DNA of 5,207 nt from Hyphomicrobiales bacterium. GTDB taxonomy: Bacteria; Pseudomonadota; Alphaproteobacteria; Rhizobiales; Aestuariivirgaceae. Where the stretch lies: the NCBI GenBank assembly GCA_020029455.1, contig JAIBJH010000198.1, positions 1-5,207 on the forward strand, given 5' to 3'. A program made the translations under genes and the position numbers. Of the stretch, positions 1 to 5,207 are shown piece by piece; the stretch's first letter is position 1, and each line of letters begins with the position of its first letter. Under the pieces are notes generated by a model. The model ran no database searches. It worked only from the letters and a program-made list of their open reading frames with translations, and was not told the DNA's origin.

Positions 1-632
1 AGGTGGGGCTGGGCACCGGCTCCACCGCCAACTATTTCATCCGCGCACTCGCCGAAAAAGTGCGCGGCGGACTTGATGTGAAGTGCGTGGCTACATCGAA
101 GGCCTCCGGCGATTTGGCAAAAAGCTTGGGGCTGGAGCTCATCACGCTTGAGGAGGCGCCTTTCCTGGAAGTGACTGTTGATGGCGCCGACGAAATCGAT
201 GGCGATTTCCGGCTGATCAAGGGCGGCGGTGGAGCTTTGCTACTAGAAAAAATCGTCGCCACTTCATCGCGTCACATGGTGGTGATCGCCGATGAATCGA
301 AGCGCGTTGCCAAGCTCGGCAAATTTCCCCTTCCGGTGGAAGTGGTGCCCTTCGGCGTCAAGGCCACCGGTTGGAAGCTAGAGCGGGCCTTCAAGATGGT
401 GGGCATGGAGCCCAAGATGACTTTGCGCGTGAAAGAAGGAAAACCTTTCCGCACCGATGCCGGCAACGTCATCATCGATTGCGCCTGCGGCGTGATCAAG
501 GAACCTGACCGCCTGGAAGTTGTCCTCAACAATATTCCGGGCGTTGTGAACAACGGCCTCTTCAACGGCATTGCCGGCATCGCGCTGATCGGCAAGGCTG
601 ATGGCACGGTTGAGGAAATTGTCCGCAAGTGA
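1..632 (+). CDS. rpiA: Ribose-5-phosphate isomerase A, 5'-truncated by window edge
   Basis: This cytosolic enzyme interconverts ribose 5-phosphate and ribulose 5-phosphate in the non-oxidative pentose phosphate pathway. The frame is open from base 3, where GTG is an internal valine of the phosphate-binding loop VGLGTGSTA, not the start. By comparison with E. coli RpiA (219 residues), roughly 20-25 N-terminal codons lie outside the window. Counting that valine as residue 1, the catalytic block VDGADE begins at 59, with D60 and D63, then K73 in IKGGGGA and E82. These have exactly the spacing of E. coli D81, D84, K94 and E103, so all catalytic residues are present. KFPLPVEV (about 107-114), GNVIID and NNIPGVVNNGLF near the C-terminus are also family signatures. 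The stop overlaps the gor start by four bases (GTGA), so the two genes are probably co-transcribed. The promoter is upstream of the window. Identification is firm. Confidence 0.97.
   Translation, partial: VGLGTGSTANYFIRALAEKVRGGLDVKCVATSKASGDLAKSLGLELITLEEAPFLEVTVDGADEIDGDFRLIKGGGGALLLEKIVATSSRHMVVIADESKRVAKLGKFPLPVEVVPFGVKATGWKLERAFKMVGMEPKMTLRVKEGKPFRTDAGNVIIDCACGVIKEPDRLEVVLNNIPGVVNNGLFNGIAGIALIGKADGTVEEIVRK
612..616 (+). promoter_or_regulatory. Candidate ribosome-binding site for gor, inside rpiA
   Basis: GAGGA lies within the last codons of rpiA, 12 bases before the GTG start of gor. It matches the Shine-Dalgarno core, but the spacing is longer than ideal. With a GTG start and a GTGA overlap, re-initiation by ribosomes finishing rpiA may contribute as much as this site. 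Confidence 0.35.
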
Positions 633-1990
633 CGGCCTTTGACTACGATCTCTTCATCATCGGCGCGGGCTCGGGCGGCGTGCGCGCCGCGAGGGTTGCG
701 GGTAAGCTCGGTGCAAAAGTCGCAATCGCCGAGGAGTACCGCGTCGGCGGCACCTGCGTCATTCGCGGCTGCACGCCGAAGAAGCTTCTCGTCTATGCCT
801 CACGCTTTGCCGAGGAATTCGAGGACGCCGTCGGCTTCGGCTGGACCTCCGCAAAGGTCTCTTTCGATTGGTCAACTCTGATCGAAAACAAGGACAAGGA
901 AATCGACCGCCTCAACAAGGCCTATATCAAGGGCCTCGATAATGCCGGCGCCGAACTCATTCTGGAGCGGGCCACTATTGTCGATGCCAATACGGTGCAA
1001 TTGGCCAGTGGCCGCAAGATCACAGCGAAATATATTCTAGTCGCCACGGGTGCCACGCCCTTCGTGCCTCAGCATTTGCCGGGCCGTGAACTCGCCATCA
1101 CCTCCAACGAAGCCTTCCACTTGGAGCGCCTGCCACGCCGCATGGTGATTGTCGGTGGCGGCTACATTGCCGTGGAGTTTGCCGGCATCTTCAATGGTCT
1201 CGGAGTCGAAACGGTTCTGATCTATCGCGGCGAACAGATCCTGCGTGGCTTCGACGATGACCTGCGCAATCATCTCGCAGCCGAAATGGAAAAGAAGGGC
1301 GTTGAAATCCGCACGAAGACCGATGTGGTCCGTCTCGATCGCTCCGGCGACGGCGTGCGGGTGACGCTGGAAGATGGAACGGCCTTCGGCGCGGGGCAGG
1401 TGATGTTTGCCACGGGCCGCATTCCCAACGGCATGGAAATCGGGCTCGAAAACGTCGGCATCATCCACACGCCCCATGGCGCCGTTCCGGTCAATGAATA
1501 TTCGCAGACGGAAGTGCCGTCGATCTATGCCGTGGGCGATGTCACCAACCGCGTGAACCTCACTCCCGTCGCCATCCGCGAGGGCCAAGCATTCGCCGAC
1601 ACTGTCTTCGGCGGAAAACCCACCATGGTAAACCATGGCCTCATTCCCACCGCCGTTTTCTCCCAGCCCGAAATTGGCACTGTTGGCCTGACGGAAGAAA
1701 AGGCCCGCGCCATCCACAAATCCATCGACATCTACAAGACCACCTTCCGCCCCATGAAGCACACGCTCTCGGGCCGTGATGAGCGCATGCTGATGAAGCT
1801 CGTTGTCGACGGGGAAACAGACAGGGTGCTCGGCTGTCATATCGCAGGCGAGGGCGCGGGCGAGATGGCGCAGCTACTCGGCATCGCACTCACCTGTGGC
1901 GCCACCAAAGCGCAGTTCGATGCCACCCTCGCCATTCACCCGACGGCGGCGGAAGAGCTCGTGACGCTGCGCAAGAAGTGGACGGCGTGA
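629..1990 (+). CDS. gor: Glutathione reductase (NADPH)
   Basis: This FAD flavoprotein reduces glutathione disulfide with NADPH in the cytosol, as a homodimer. It has 453 residues, normal for the family. FAD-binding GAGSGG is at 12-17 and the redox disulfide at C43/C48 (GGTCVIRGC). The NADPH-binding Rossmann motif GGGYIA is at 176-181, followed by R200 and R206 (YRGEQILR), the arginines expected to contact the 2'-phosphate, which favours NADPH over NADH. The second FAD motif IYAVGDVTNRVNLTPVA precedes the dimer-interface domain, where HPTAAEE at 437-443 supplies the catalytic H437/E442 pair. The CVIRGC form of the active site and these arginines separate it from lipoamide dehydrogenase and mercuric reductase. 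The start is GTG, chosen because the N-terminus then begins just before the FAD fold. It overlaps the rpiA stop, so translational coupling is likely. T49 after the second cysteine, where valine is common, is a minor variation. Confidence 0.96.
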   Translation: MTAFDYDLFIIGAGSGGVRAARVAGKLGAKVAIAEEYRVGGTCVIRGCTPKKLLVYASRFAEEFEDAVGFGWTSAKVSFDWSTLIENKDKEIDRLNKAYIKGLDNAGAELILERATIVDANTVQLASGRKITAKYILVATGATPFVPQHLPGRELAITSNEAFHLERLPRRMVIVGGGYIAVEFAGIFNGLGVETVLIYRGEQILRGFDDDLRNHLAAEMEKKGVEIRTKTDVVRLDRSGDGVRVTLEDGTAFGAGQVMFATGRIPNGMEIGLENVGIIHTPHGAVPVNEYSQTEVPSIYAVGDVTNRVNLTPVAIREGQAFADTVFGGKPTMVNHGLIPTAVFSQPEIGTVGLTEEKARAIHKSIDIYKTTFRPMKHTLSGRDERMLMKLVVDGETDRVLGCHIAGEGAGEMAQLLGIALTCGATKAQFDATLAIHPTAAEELVTLRKKWTA

Positions 1991-1991
1991 A

Positions 1992-2014
1992 CGCAAGCCG
2001 GCCTAGCTCTTGCG
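1992..2014. terminator. Weak stem-loop between convergent gor and P-loop gene
   Basis: CGCAAG (1992-1997) and CTTGCG (2009-2014) are perfect 6-base inverted arms around an 11-base loop. They span the 12-base gap between the convergent stop codons, and the P-loop gene's stop lies in the loop. The position suits a bidirectional terminator, but neither strand has a following U-tract and the stem is short. Termination here could equally be Rho-dependent or further downstream. Confidence 0.22.
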
Positions 2015-2683
2015 CACTGCGTCTCGCCGGACACCGCGCAGAAAACCGCTGATTTCCGCAACACAGCCGTCAATTCCCCGGTTACTGTCAATCGTTAGGC
2101 AATTGCTGCCAAGTTCACTGGCGGCGTCCACTACCTTTGCAAGGTGGTTCTGGAAATCGGCGGTATGTTGCATGAGATAGTCGTCCTCACCCTCCGGCCG
2201 GAAGGCATGATGTGCGCCTTCTGCCTCCCTCTTGCGTAGATTTGCCACGATCTGTTTTAGGAAGCCAACGACAAACACGATGTTGCGCCGCATAAGCAAG
2301 GGGCGGATCAGCTCAGGTGATTTTCTGGCAAGCAGCAAGACCGGCATCGAAAAGTTTTGCAGAAAGAGTTCATCAGCAAGAACTGGTTTTCCCCCGGTCC
2401 GGCGTCTCAGGAATTGGTCAAGTGCAATAATGCGGTTGATGTAGTTGGAGTATTCCTTGGCACGTTCTTGCTGGAACCCCTGGTCCTTAATCCATTCTTT
2501 CTTGTCCGCCAGAAGAGAAAGGTATGTGCTGTCGGGCGTTGCACAAACCCGTGCAATTGGTTCAGCCTGTTCGATTTCGCAAACCCATTGGCTCTGCCAA
2601 TCCGAGAATTCCGCCTGCTGCAGTGCTCCCTGAACAAGAGTTGACTTGCCGACGCCTCTTACCCCCAAAAACTCTACGAACAT
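2003..2683 (-). CDS. P-loop NTPase, nucleoside/nucleotide-kinase-like, function unknown
   Basis: This 226-residue protein is not recognised as a named gene. It opens with a short beta-strand and a Walker A loop, GVRGVGKST at 7-15 (K13, S14). LADELFLQ at 102-109 follows a hydrophobic strand and is placed like the central acidic D-E motif of NMP-kinase/deoxynucleoside-kinase folds. NIVFVVG (134-140) looks like the next core strand. The Arg/Lys-rich NLRKREAEG (148-156) resembles a LID-type segment, and LTID (196-199) a last strand. From this I infer a small-molecule kinase fold rather than an ABC or AAA ATPase, since no LSGGQ or arginine-finger set is seen. There is no signal peptide. The ATG sits 14 bases after the DUF1989 stop, so the two are probably one operon. 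G+C is about 48-55% in the 60-base blocks I counted, against 60-65% nearby, which suggests transfer or weaker codon selection. The substrate is unknown. Confidence 0.82.
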   Translation of the reverse strand: MFVEFLGVRGVGKSTLVQGALQQAEFSDWQSQWVCEIEQAEPIARVCATPDSTYLSLLADKKEWIKDQGFQQERAKEYSNYINRIIALDQFLRRRTGGKPVLADELFLQNFSMPVLLLARKSPELIRPLLMRRNIVFVVGFLKQIVANLRKREAEGAHHAFRPEGEDDYLMQHTADFQNHLAKVVDAASELGSNCLTIDSNRGIDGCVAEISGFLRGVRRDAVRKS

Positions 2684-2692
2684 CTGTCGCGG

Positions 2693-2698
2693 TCTCTC
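2693..2698 (-). promoter_or_regulatory. Ribosome-binding site of the P-loop gene
   Basis: On the minus strand GAGAGA begins at the last base of the DUF1989 TAG stop and lies 9 bases before the P-loop ATG. The spacing is good and the purine run fits a modest Shine-Dalgarno site. It supports the ATG at 2683 and tight linkage of the two genes. Confidence 0.45.
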
Positions 2699-3282
2699 TA
2701 GATGACTTCAAAATGCGCCTCGGTGGTGATGCCGTTGTTGATAGGCAGCATGTCCTGCGGGCAGGCCGAGAAGGCGACAATGCAATCCATCTCGGCGCGG
2801 AACGTCACACTGTCGCCCGGCTTGCACAGGCAATTGCCCCATTCCAGTGAGCCATCCTGCCGCCAGGGGATGTTCATGAAGAGGTTGAGCGAGTCTGGCG
2901 TGTAGGGAATGGTGATGCCTAGTGCGGCGAGCCCCGCATGGAGATTGTCGCGGCAATTGTCGTGATAATGCGTGCAACCCAGAAGGCCGTAACGCTCGTT
3001 GTCGCAAGGCGCGATCAGCGTGTCGTGGCGGCCCGGTGAATTGTCCTGCGTAAGCGTAAGGATCGGGCGGCGGTGGTTGGTAACCATCGGGTCGCCCGCA
3101 ATCGGGTAAAGCCTCGACCAGAAGGCGCGGCAATGTTCCATCCCCATGTATTCGCGGAAGTCATTGGCGTTGAAGGCCCAGAAGTCCACCACCTGGTTGC
3201 CATGGGTGTTGGTGATTTTGACGGATTGGCCTTTGGCAAGGCGCTGCGCCTTGCCCGAGCGGGCGGGAATGGTGTGTTTCAT
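2698..3282 (-). CDS. DUF1989 (urea carboxylase-associated family) protein
   Basis: This 194-residue cytosolic protein belongs to the DUF1989 family (Pfam PF09347). Recognisable features are IPARSGKAQRLAKGQ (5-19), NQVVDFWAFN (29-38), the Cys/His-rich GLLGCTHYHDNCRDNL (99-114), DSLNLFMNIPW (130-140), CKPGDSV (153-159) and the hallmark DCIVAFSACPQDMLPIN (166-182). C93, H105, H107, C110, C167 and C174 are candidate metal ligands or catalytic residues. Some paralogues (CgdA/CgdB) form carboxyguanidine deiminase in guanidine degradation, next to a urea/guanidine carboxylase. No such carboxylase or allophanate hydrolase is seen here, so that role should not be assumed. ATG at 3282 is chosen because homology begins at once. 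An in-frame ATG at 3321 would add 13 residues unlike the family and lies in the intergenic palindrome. No strong Shine-Dalgarno site precedes the chosen start; the nearest purine run, GAGAG, is about 13 bases away. The gene leads the minus-strand unit. Confidence 0.88.
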   Translation of the reverse strand: MKHTIPARSGKAQRLAKGQSVKITNTHGNQVVDFWAFNANDFREYMGMEHCRAFWSRLYPIAGDPMVTNHRRPILTLTQDNSPGRHDTLIAPCDNERYGLLGCTHYHDNCRDNLHAGLAALGITIPYTPDSLNLFMNIPWRQDGSLEWGNCLCKPGDSVTFRAEMDCIVAFSACPQDMLPINNGITTEAHFEVI

Positions 3283-3300
3283 GGGAATATTGCATCTCTC

Positions 3301-3342
3301 AATTGCCCTCTCCCATGCCATGCGGCACTGGAGAAGGCAATT
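3301..3342. repeat. 42-base imperfect palindrome in divergent intergenic region
   Basis: AATTGCCCTCTCC (3301-3313) and GGAGAAGGCAATT (3330-3342) pair at 12 of 13 positions, the one mismatch being C3308 against A3335. Inside, after a 2x2 internal loop, TGCC (3316-3319) pairs with GGCA (3324-3327) around the tetraloop ATGC. The result is one long hairpin able to form on either strand. It could be a REP/RIME-like intergenic palindromic element, of which alphaproteobacteria have several families with CCTTCTCC/GGAGAAGG-type arms. It could also be a leader hairpin for either divergent gene or a protein-binding site. On the plus strand it is followed by a pyrimidine-rich stretch but no clean U-tract, so a simple terminator is less likely. 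No second copy is seen in the window. Confidence 0.75.
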
Positions 3343-3352
3343 TCATCATCTC

Positions 3353-3380
3353 TTTATTCATCTCGTTAAAGCAGTTACAA
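3353..3380 (-). promoter_or_regulatory. Weak candidate sigma-70 promoter for the DUF1989/P-loop unit
   Basis: On the minus strand TTGTAA (3380-3375) is followed after 16 bases by AATAAA (3358-3353). Each matches four of six consensus positions. A transcript would begin near 3346 and carry the 42-base palindrome as its 5' leader, ending about 18 bases before the DUF1989 ATG. The match is weak and could arise by chance. I found no convincing plus-strand promoter for ileS in the same 108-base gap. Confidence 0.22.
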
Positions 3381-3390
3381 GCCCGCCACC

Positions 3391-5207
3391 ATGAACGACC
3401 AGACGACCAAAAAGCCCGAGAAGAAGACCGACCGCTACCGCGACACCGTATTCCTGCCCAAAACGGATTTTCCGATGAAGGCGGGCCTGCCGGAGCGCGA
3501 GCCGCAGCTTTTGAAGCGCTGGGCGGACATGGACCTGTTCAAGCAACTGCGCGAACAATCCATGGGCCGGGAGAAATTCATCCTCCACGATGGCCCTCCT
3601 TACGCCAATGGCAACATCCACATTGGTCATGCCCTCAACAAGATCCTGAAGGATCTCGTCACGCGCTCGCGCCAGATGGCGGGCTTTGACTCGCACTATG
3701 TTCCGGGCTGGGATTGCCACGGCCTTCCCATCGAATGGAAGATCGAGGAGCAATATCGCGCCAAGGGCAAGAACAAGGATGCCGTGCCAGTGAACGAGTT
3801 CCGGCAGGAGTGCCGCGAATTCGCGCAAGGCTGGATCAATGTGCAGCTCGAGGAATTCAAGCGCCTCGGCGTAGAAGGCAATTGGGACAATCCCTACACC
3901 ACGATGAAGTTCGAGAGCGAGGCGGTGATCGCCCGCGAGCTGATGAAGTTCGCCGAGACGGGCCAGCTCTATCGCGGCTCAAAGCCCGTGATGTGGAGCG
4001 TCGTCGAGAAGACCGCGCTGGCCGAAGCCGAAGTCGAGTATCACGACTACACCAGCGATGCGATCTATGTGAAGTTTCCGGTGTCAAATGGCGTTCCATA
4101 TGTTGAGAACATTGCCACACCGCTTTTCGATGGCATGTTGAACACATGGGTGGTCATCTGGACCACCACTCCTTGGACCATACCCGGCAATCGAGCGATT
4201 AGTTTCTCGTCGCGTATAGATTATGGCTTGTATGAGGTACAGGTCGCATCGGAAACCAATTGGGCAAAGCCTGGCGAGAAATATGTACTCGCAGATAGGC
4301 TGGCAGAAACTTTCTTCAAGGCAACCAAAGTTGAAGCCTACAAGAAATTGTCGACAATTGATGGCTCCAAACTTTCTGATGTTGTCTGCGAACATCCGCT
4401 GAAATCTCGTGGCTACAACTTCCGTGTCCCACTCTTGGAAGGCGACCATGTCACCGCTGATGCGGGCACGGGCTTTGTCCACACTGCACCAAGCCATGGC
4501 GCGGACGACTACAATGTCTGGATCGCCCATCAGAAGGAACTGCGTGAGCGCGGCATCGACACCACCATCCCCGTTCCCGTCGATGAGAACGGCTTTTTCA
4601 CCAAGGATGCGCCGGGCTTCGAAGGAAAGCGCGTTCTCACCGACAAGGGCGAGAAGGGTGATGCCAATGAAGCAGTCATCAGCGCACTGAAGGATGCAGG
4701 CATGCTGGTGGCGCGCGAGCGCCTGAAGCACCAGTACCCGCACTCCTGGCGCTCCAAAAAGCCCATCATCTTCCGCAACACGCCGCAGTGGTTCATCTCC
4801 ATGGGCGACGGCAAGAAGGATTGCCTGCGCGAAAAGGCACTCACCGCCATCGATGCCACGGAATTCTTCCCGGCAAGCGGCAAGAACCGCCTGCGCGGCA
4901 TGATTGCCGAACGCCCTGACTGGGTGATCTCGCGCCAGCGTGCCTGGGGTGTTCCCATTGCCGTCTTCGCCGACAAAGAAGGCAAAGTGCTCGTCGACGC
5001 CAAAGTGAACAAGCGCATTTATGACGCCTTCGTCGCGGAAGGCGCCGACGCCTGGTTCGCCGATGGCGCTGCCCAGCGCTTCCTCGGCAATGAATACAAA
5101 CCCGGCGACTATGAACAGGTGCGTGACATCCTCGACGTCTGGTTCGATTCAGGCTGTACCCATGTCTTTACGCTGGAAGACCGGCCGGAGATGAAATGGC
5201 CTGCCGA
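3391..5207 (+). CDS. ileS: Isoleucyl-tRNA synthetase, N-terminal ~605 codons (3' end outside window)
   Basis: This class I synthetase charges tRNA-Ile and edits misactivated valine, in the cytosol. The frame is open from ATG 3391 to the window edge. An in-frame TAA at 3367 with no other start codon between fixes the start. The catalytic loop PYANGNIHIGH ends with HIGH at 77-80. The CP1 editing domain shows the threonine-rich WTTTPWT at 257-263 and GTGFVHTAPSHGADDY at 359-374, where D372 fits the conserved editing aspartate. The Rossmann fold resumes with ISRQRAWGVPI (513-523) and DVWFDSG (582-588). KMSKS and the anticodon-binding and C-terminal domains lie beyond the window; full-length bacterial enzymes have roughly 900-1000 residues. 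No clear Shine-Dalgarno sequence precedes the start. It is divergent from the DUF1989 gene. Codons ~231-350 are unusually low in G+C. Identification is firm. Confidence 0.97.
   Translation, partial: MNDQTTKKPEKKTDRYRDTVFLPKTDFPMKAGLPEREPQLLKRWADMDLFKQLREQSMGREKFILHDGPPYANGNIHIGHALNKILKDLVTRSRQMAGFDSHYVPGWDCHGLPIEWKIEEQYRAKGKNKDAVPVNEFRQECREFAQGWINVQLEEFKRLGVEGNWDNPYTTMKFESEAVIARELMKFAETGQLYRGSKPVMWSVVEKTALAEAEVEYHDYTSDAIYVKFPVSNGVPYVENIATPLFDGMLNTWVVIWTTTPWTIPGNRAISFSSRIDYGLYEVQVASETNWAKPGEKYVLADRLAETFFKATKVEAYKKLSTIDGSKLSDVVCEHPLKSRGYNFRVPLLEGDHVTADAGTGFVHTAPSHGADDYNVWIAHQKELRERGIDTTIPVPVDENGFFTKDAPGFEGKRVLTDKGEKGDANEAVISALKDAGMLVARERLKHQYPHSWRSKKPIIFRNTPQWFISMGDGKKDCLREKALTAIDATEFFPASGKNRLRGMIAERPDWVISRQRAWGVPIAVFADKEGKVLVDAKVNKRIYDAFVAEGADAWFADGAAQRFLGNEYKPGDYEQVRDILDVWFDSGCTHVFTLEDRPEMKWPA
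4081..4440 (+). other. Low-G+C segment within ileS editing domain
   Basis: Hand counts of six consecutive 60-base blocks give 28, 33, 27, 29, 24 and 31 G+C, 172 of 360 or about 48%. Blocks before (3901-4020) and after (4501-4620) are about 60-65%; the block 4021-4080 is 55%. The segment also has ATA isoleucine codons (two), AGG and CGA arginine codons and several TTG/GTA codons, while the surrounding ileS uses ATC/ATT almost exclusively for isoleucine. The reading frame and editing motifs stay intact. This fits intragenic recombination with a divergent homologue, or relaxed codon selection in the variable part of CP1. Confidence 0.6.

Noticed and set aside
1037..1840. A 267-codon open frame on the minus strand inside gor
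   Set aside because: It lies wholly antisense to a gene with every glutathione reductase motif intact. It has no recognisable domain and is the open-frame shadow common in high-G+C coding DNA.
2829..2838. Perfect 10-base palindrome GGCAATTGCC, with similar GGCAATTG words near 2099 and 2952 and in the intergenic hairpin
   Set aside because: The copies at 2099, 2829 and 2952 lie inside coding sequence with no regular spacing. Short words of this kind recur by chance and codon use.
3283..3321. An upstream ATG extending the DUF1989 protein by 13 residues
   Set aside because: The added residues do not look like the family N-terminus, and the codon lies inside the intergenic palindrome. The ATG at 3282 fits homology better.
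3301..3358. The palindrome plus downstream pyrimidine tract as an intrinsic terminator or ileS attenuator
   Set aside because: The following plus-strand sequence is interrupted by A and C rather than a U-run, and no leader peptide or T-box signature is present. The stem is kept as a repeat or structure of unknown role.
3358..3828. A 156-codon minus-strand open frame over the start of ileS
   Set aside because: It is antisense to the conserved HIGH region of ileS, begins inside ileS, and has no recognisable domain.
4084..4743. A 219-codon minus-strand open frame over the ileS editing domain
   Set aside because: It is antisense to conserved editing motifs. Its length over the low-G+C patch is notable, but its protein has no recognisable features and no ribosome-binding site was evident.

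Overview
The window is coding-dense, moderately high-GC bacterial DNA: about 60% G+C over most genes, with two poorer stretches near 48-53%. It most resembles an alphaproteobacterium, probably Hyphomicrobiales-like. This rests on the glutathione reductase (CVIRGC active site, rpiA beside it) and on an isoleucyl-tRNA synthetase with motifs typical of that class. The genus cannot be named from this sequence.

Layout. (1) Bases 1-1990, plus strand: the 3' nine-tenths of rpiA (ribose-5-phosphate isomerase A), overlapping by four bases (GTGA) the start of gor (glutathione reductase). This is a translationally coupled pair joining pentose-phosphate and thiol-redox metabolism. (2) Bases 2003-3282, minus strand: a two-gene unit. 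A DUF1989 (urea carboxylase-associated family) protein is transcribed first, followed 14 bases later by a 226-residue P-loop protein I cannot name. The second gene is poorer in G+C than its surroundings and converges on gor with only 12 bases between the stop codons. (3) Bases 3283-3390: a 108-base divergent intergenic region holding a striking 42-base imperfect palindrome and a weak candidate promoter. (4) Bases 3391-5207, plus strand: the first ~605 codons of ileS, running off the window. It has the HIGH motif and the editing domain but not yet KMSKS.

rpiA, gor and ileS are core housekeeping genes. The DUF1989/P-loop pair is the accessory part and the least explained. I see no tRNA, rRNA, CRISPR array, insertion sequence or phage gene. 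The points most worth a second look are the palindrome, the unnamed low-GC kinase-like gene linked to DUF1989, and a sharp 360-base low-GC patch inside the ileS editing domain. None of these by itself shows a new biological system.
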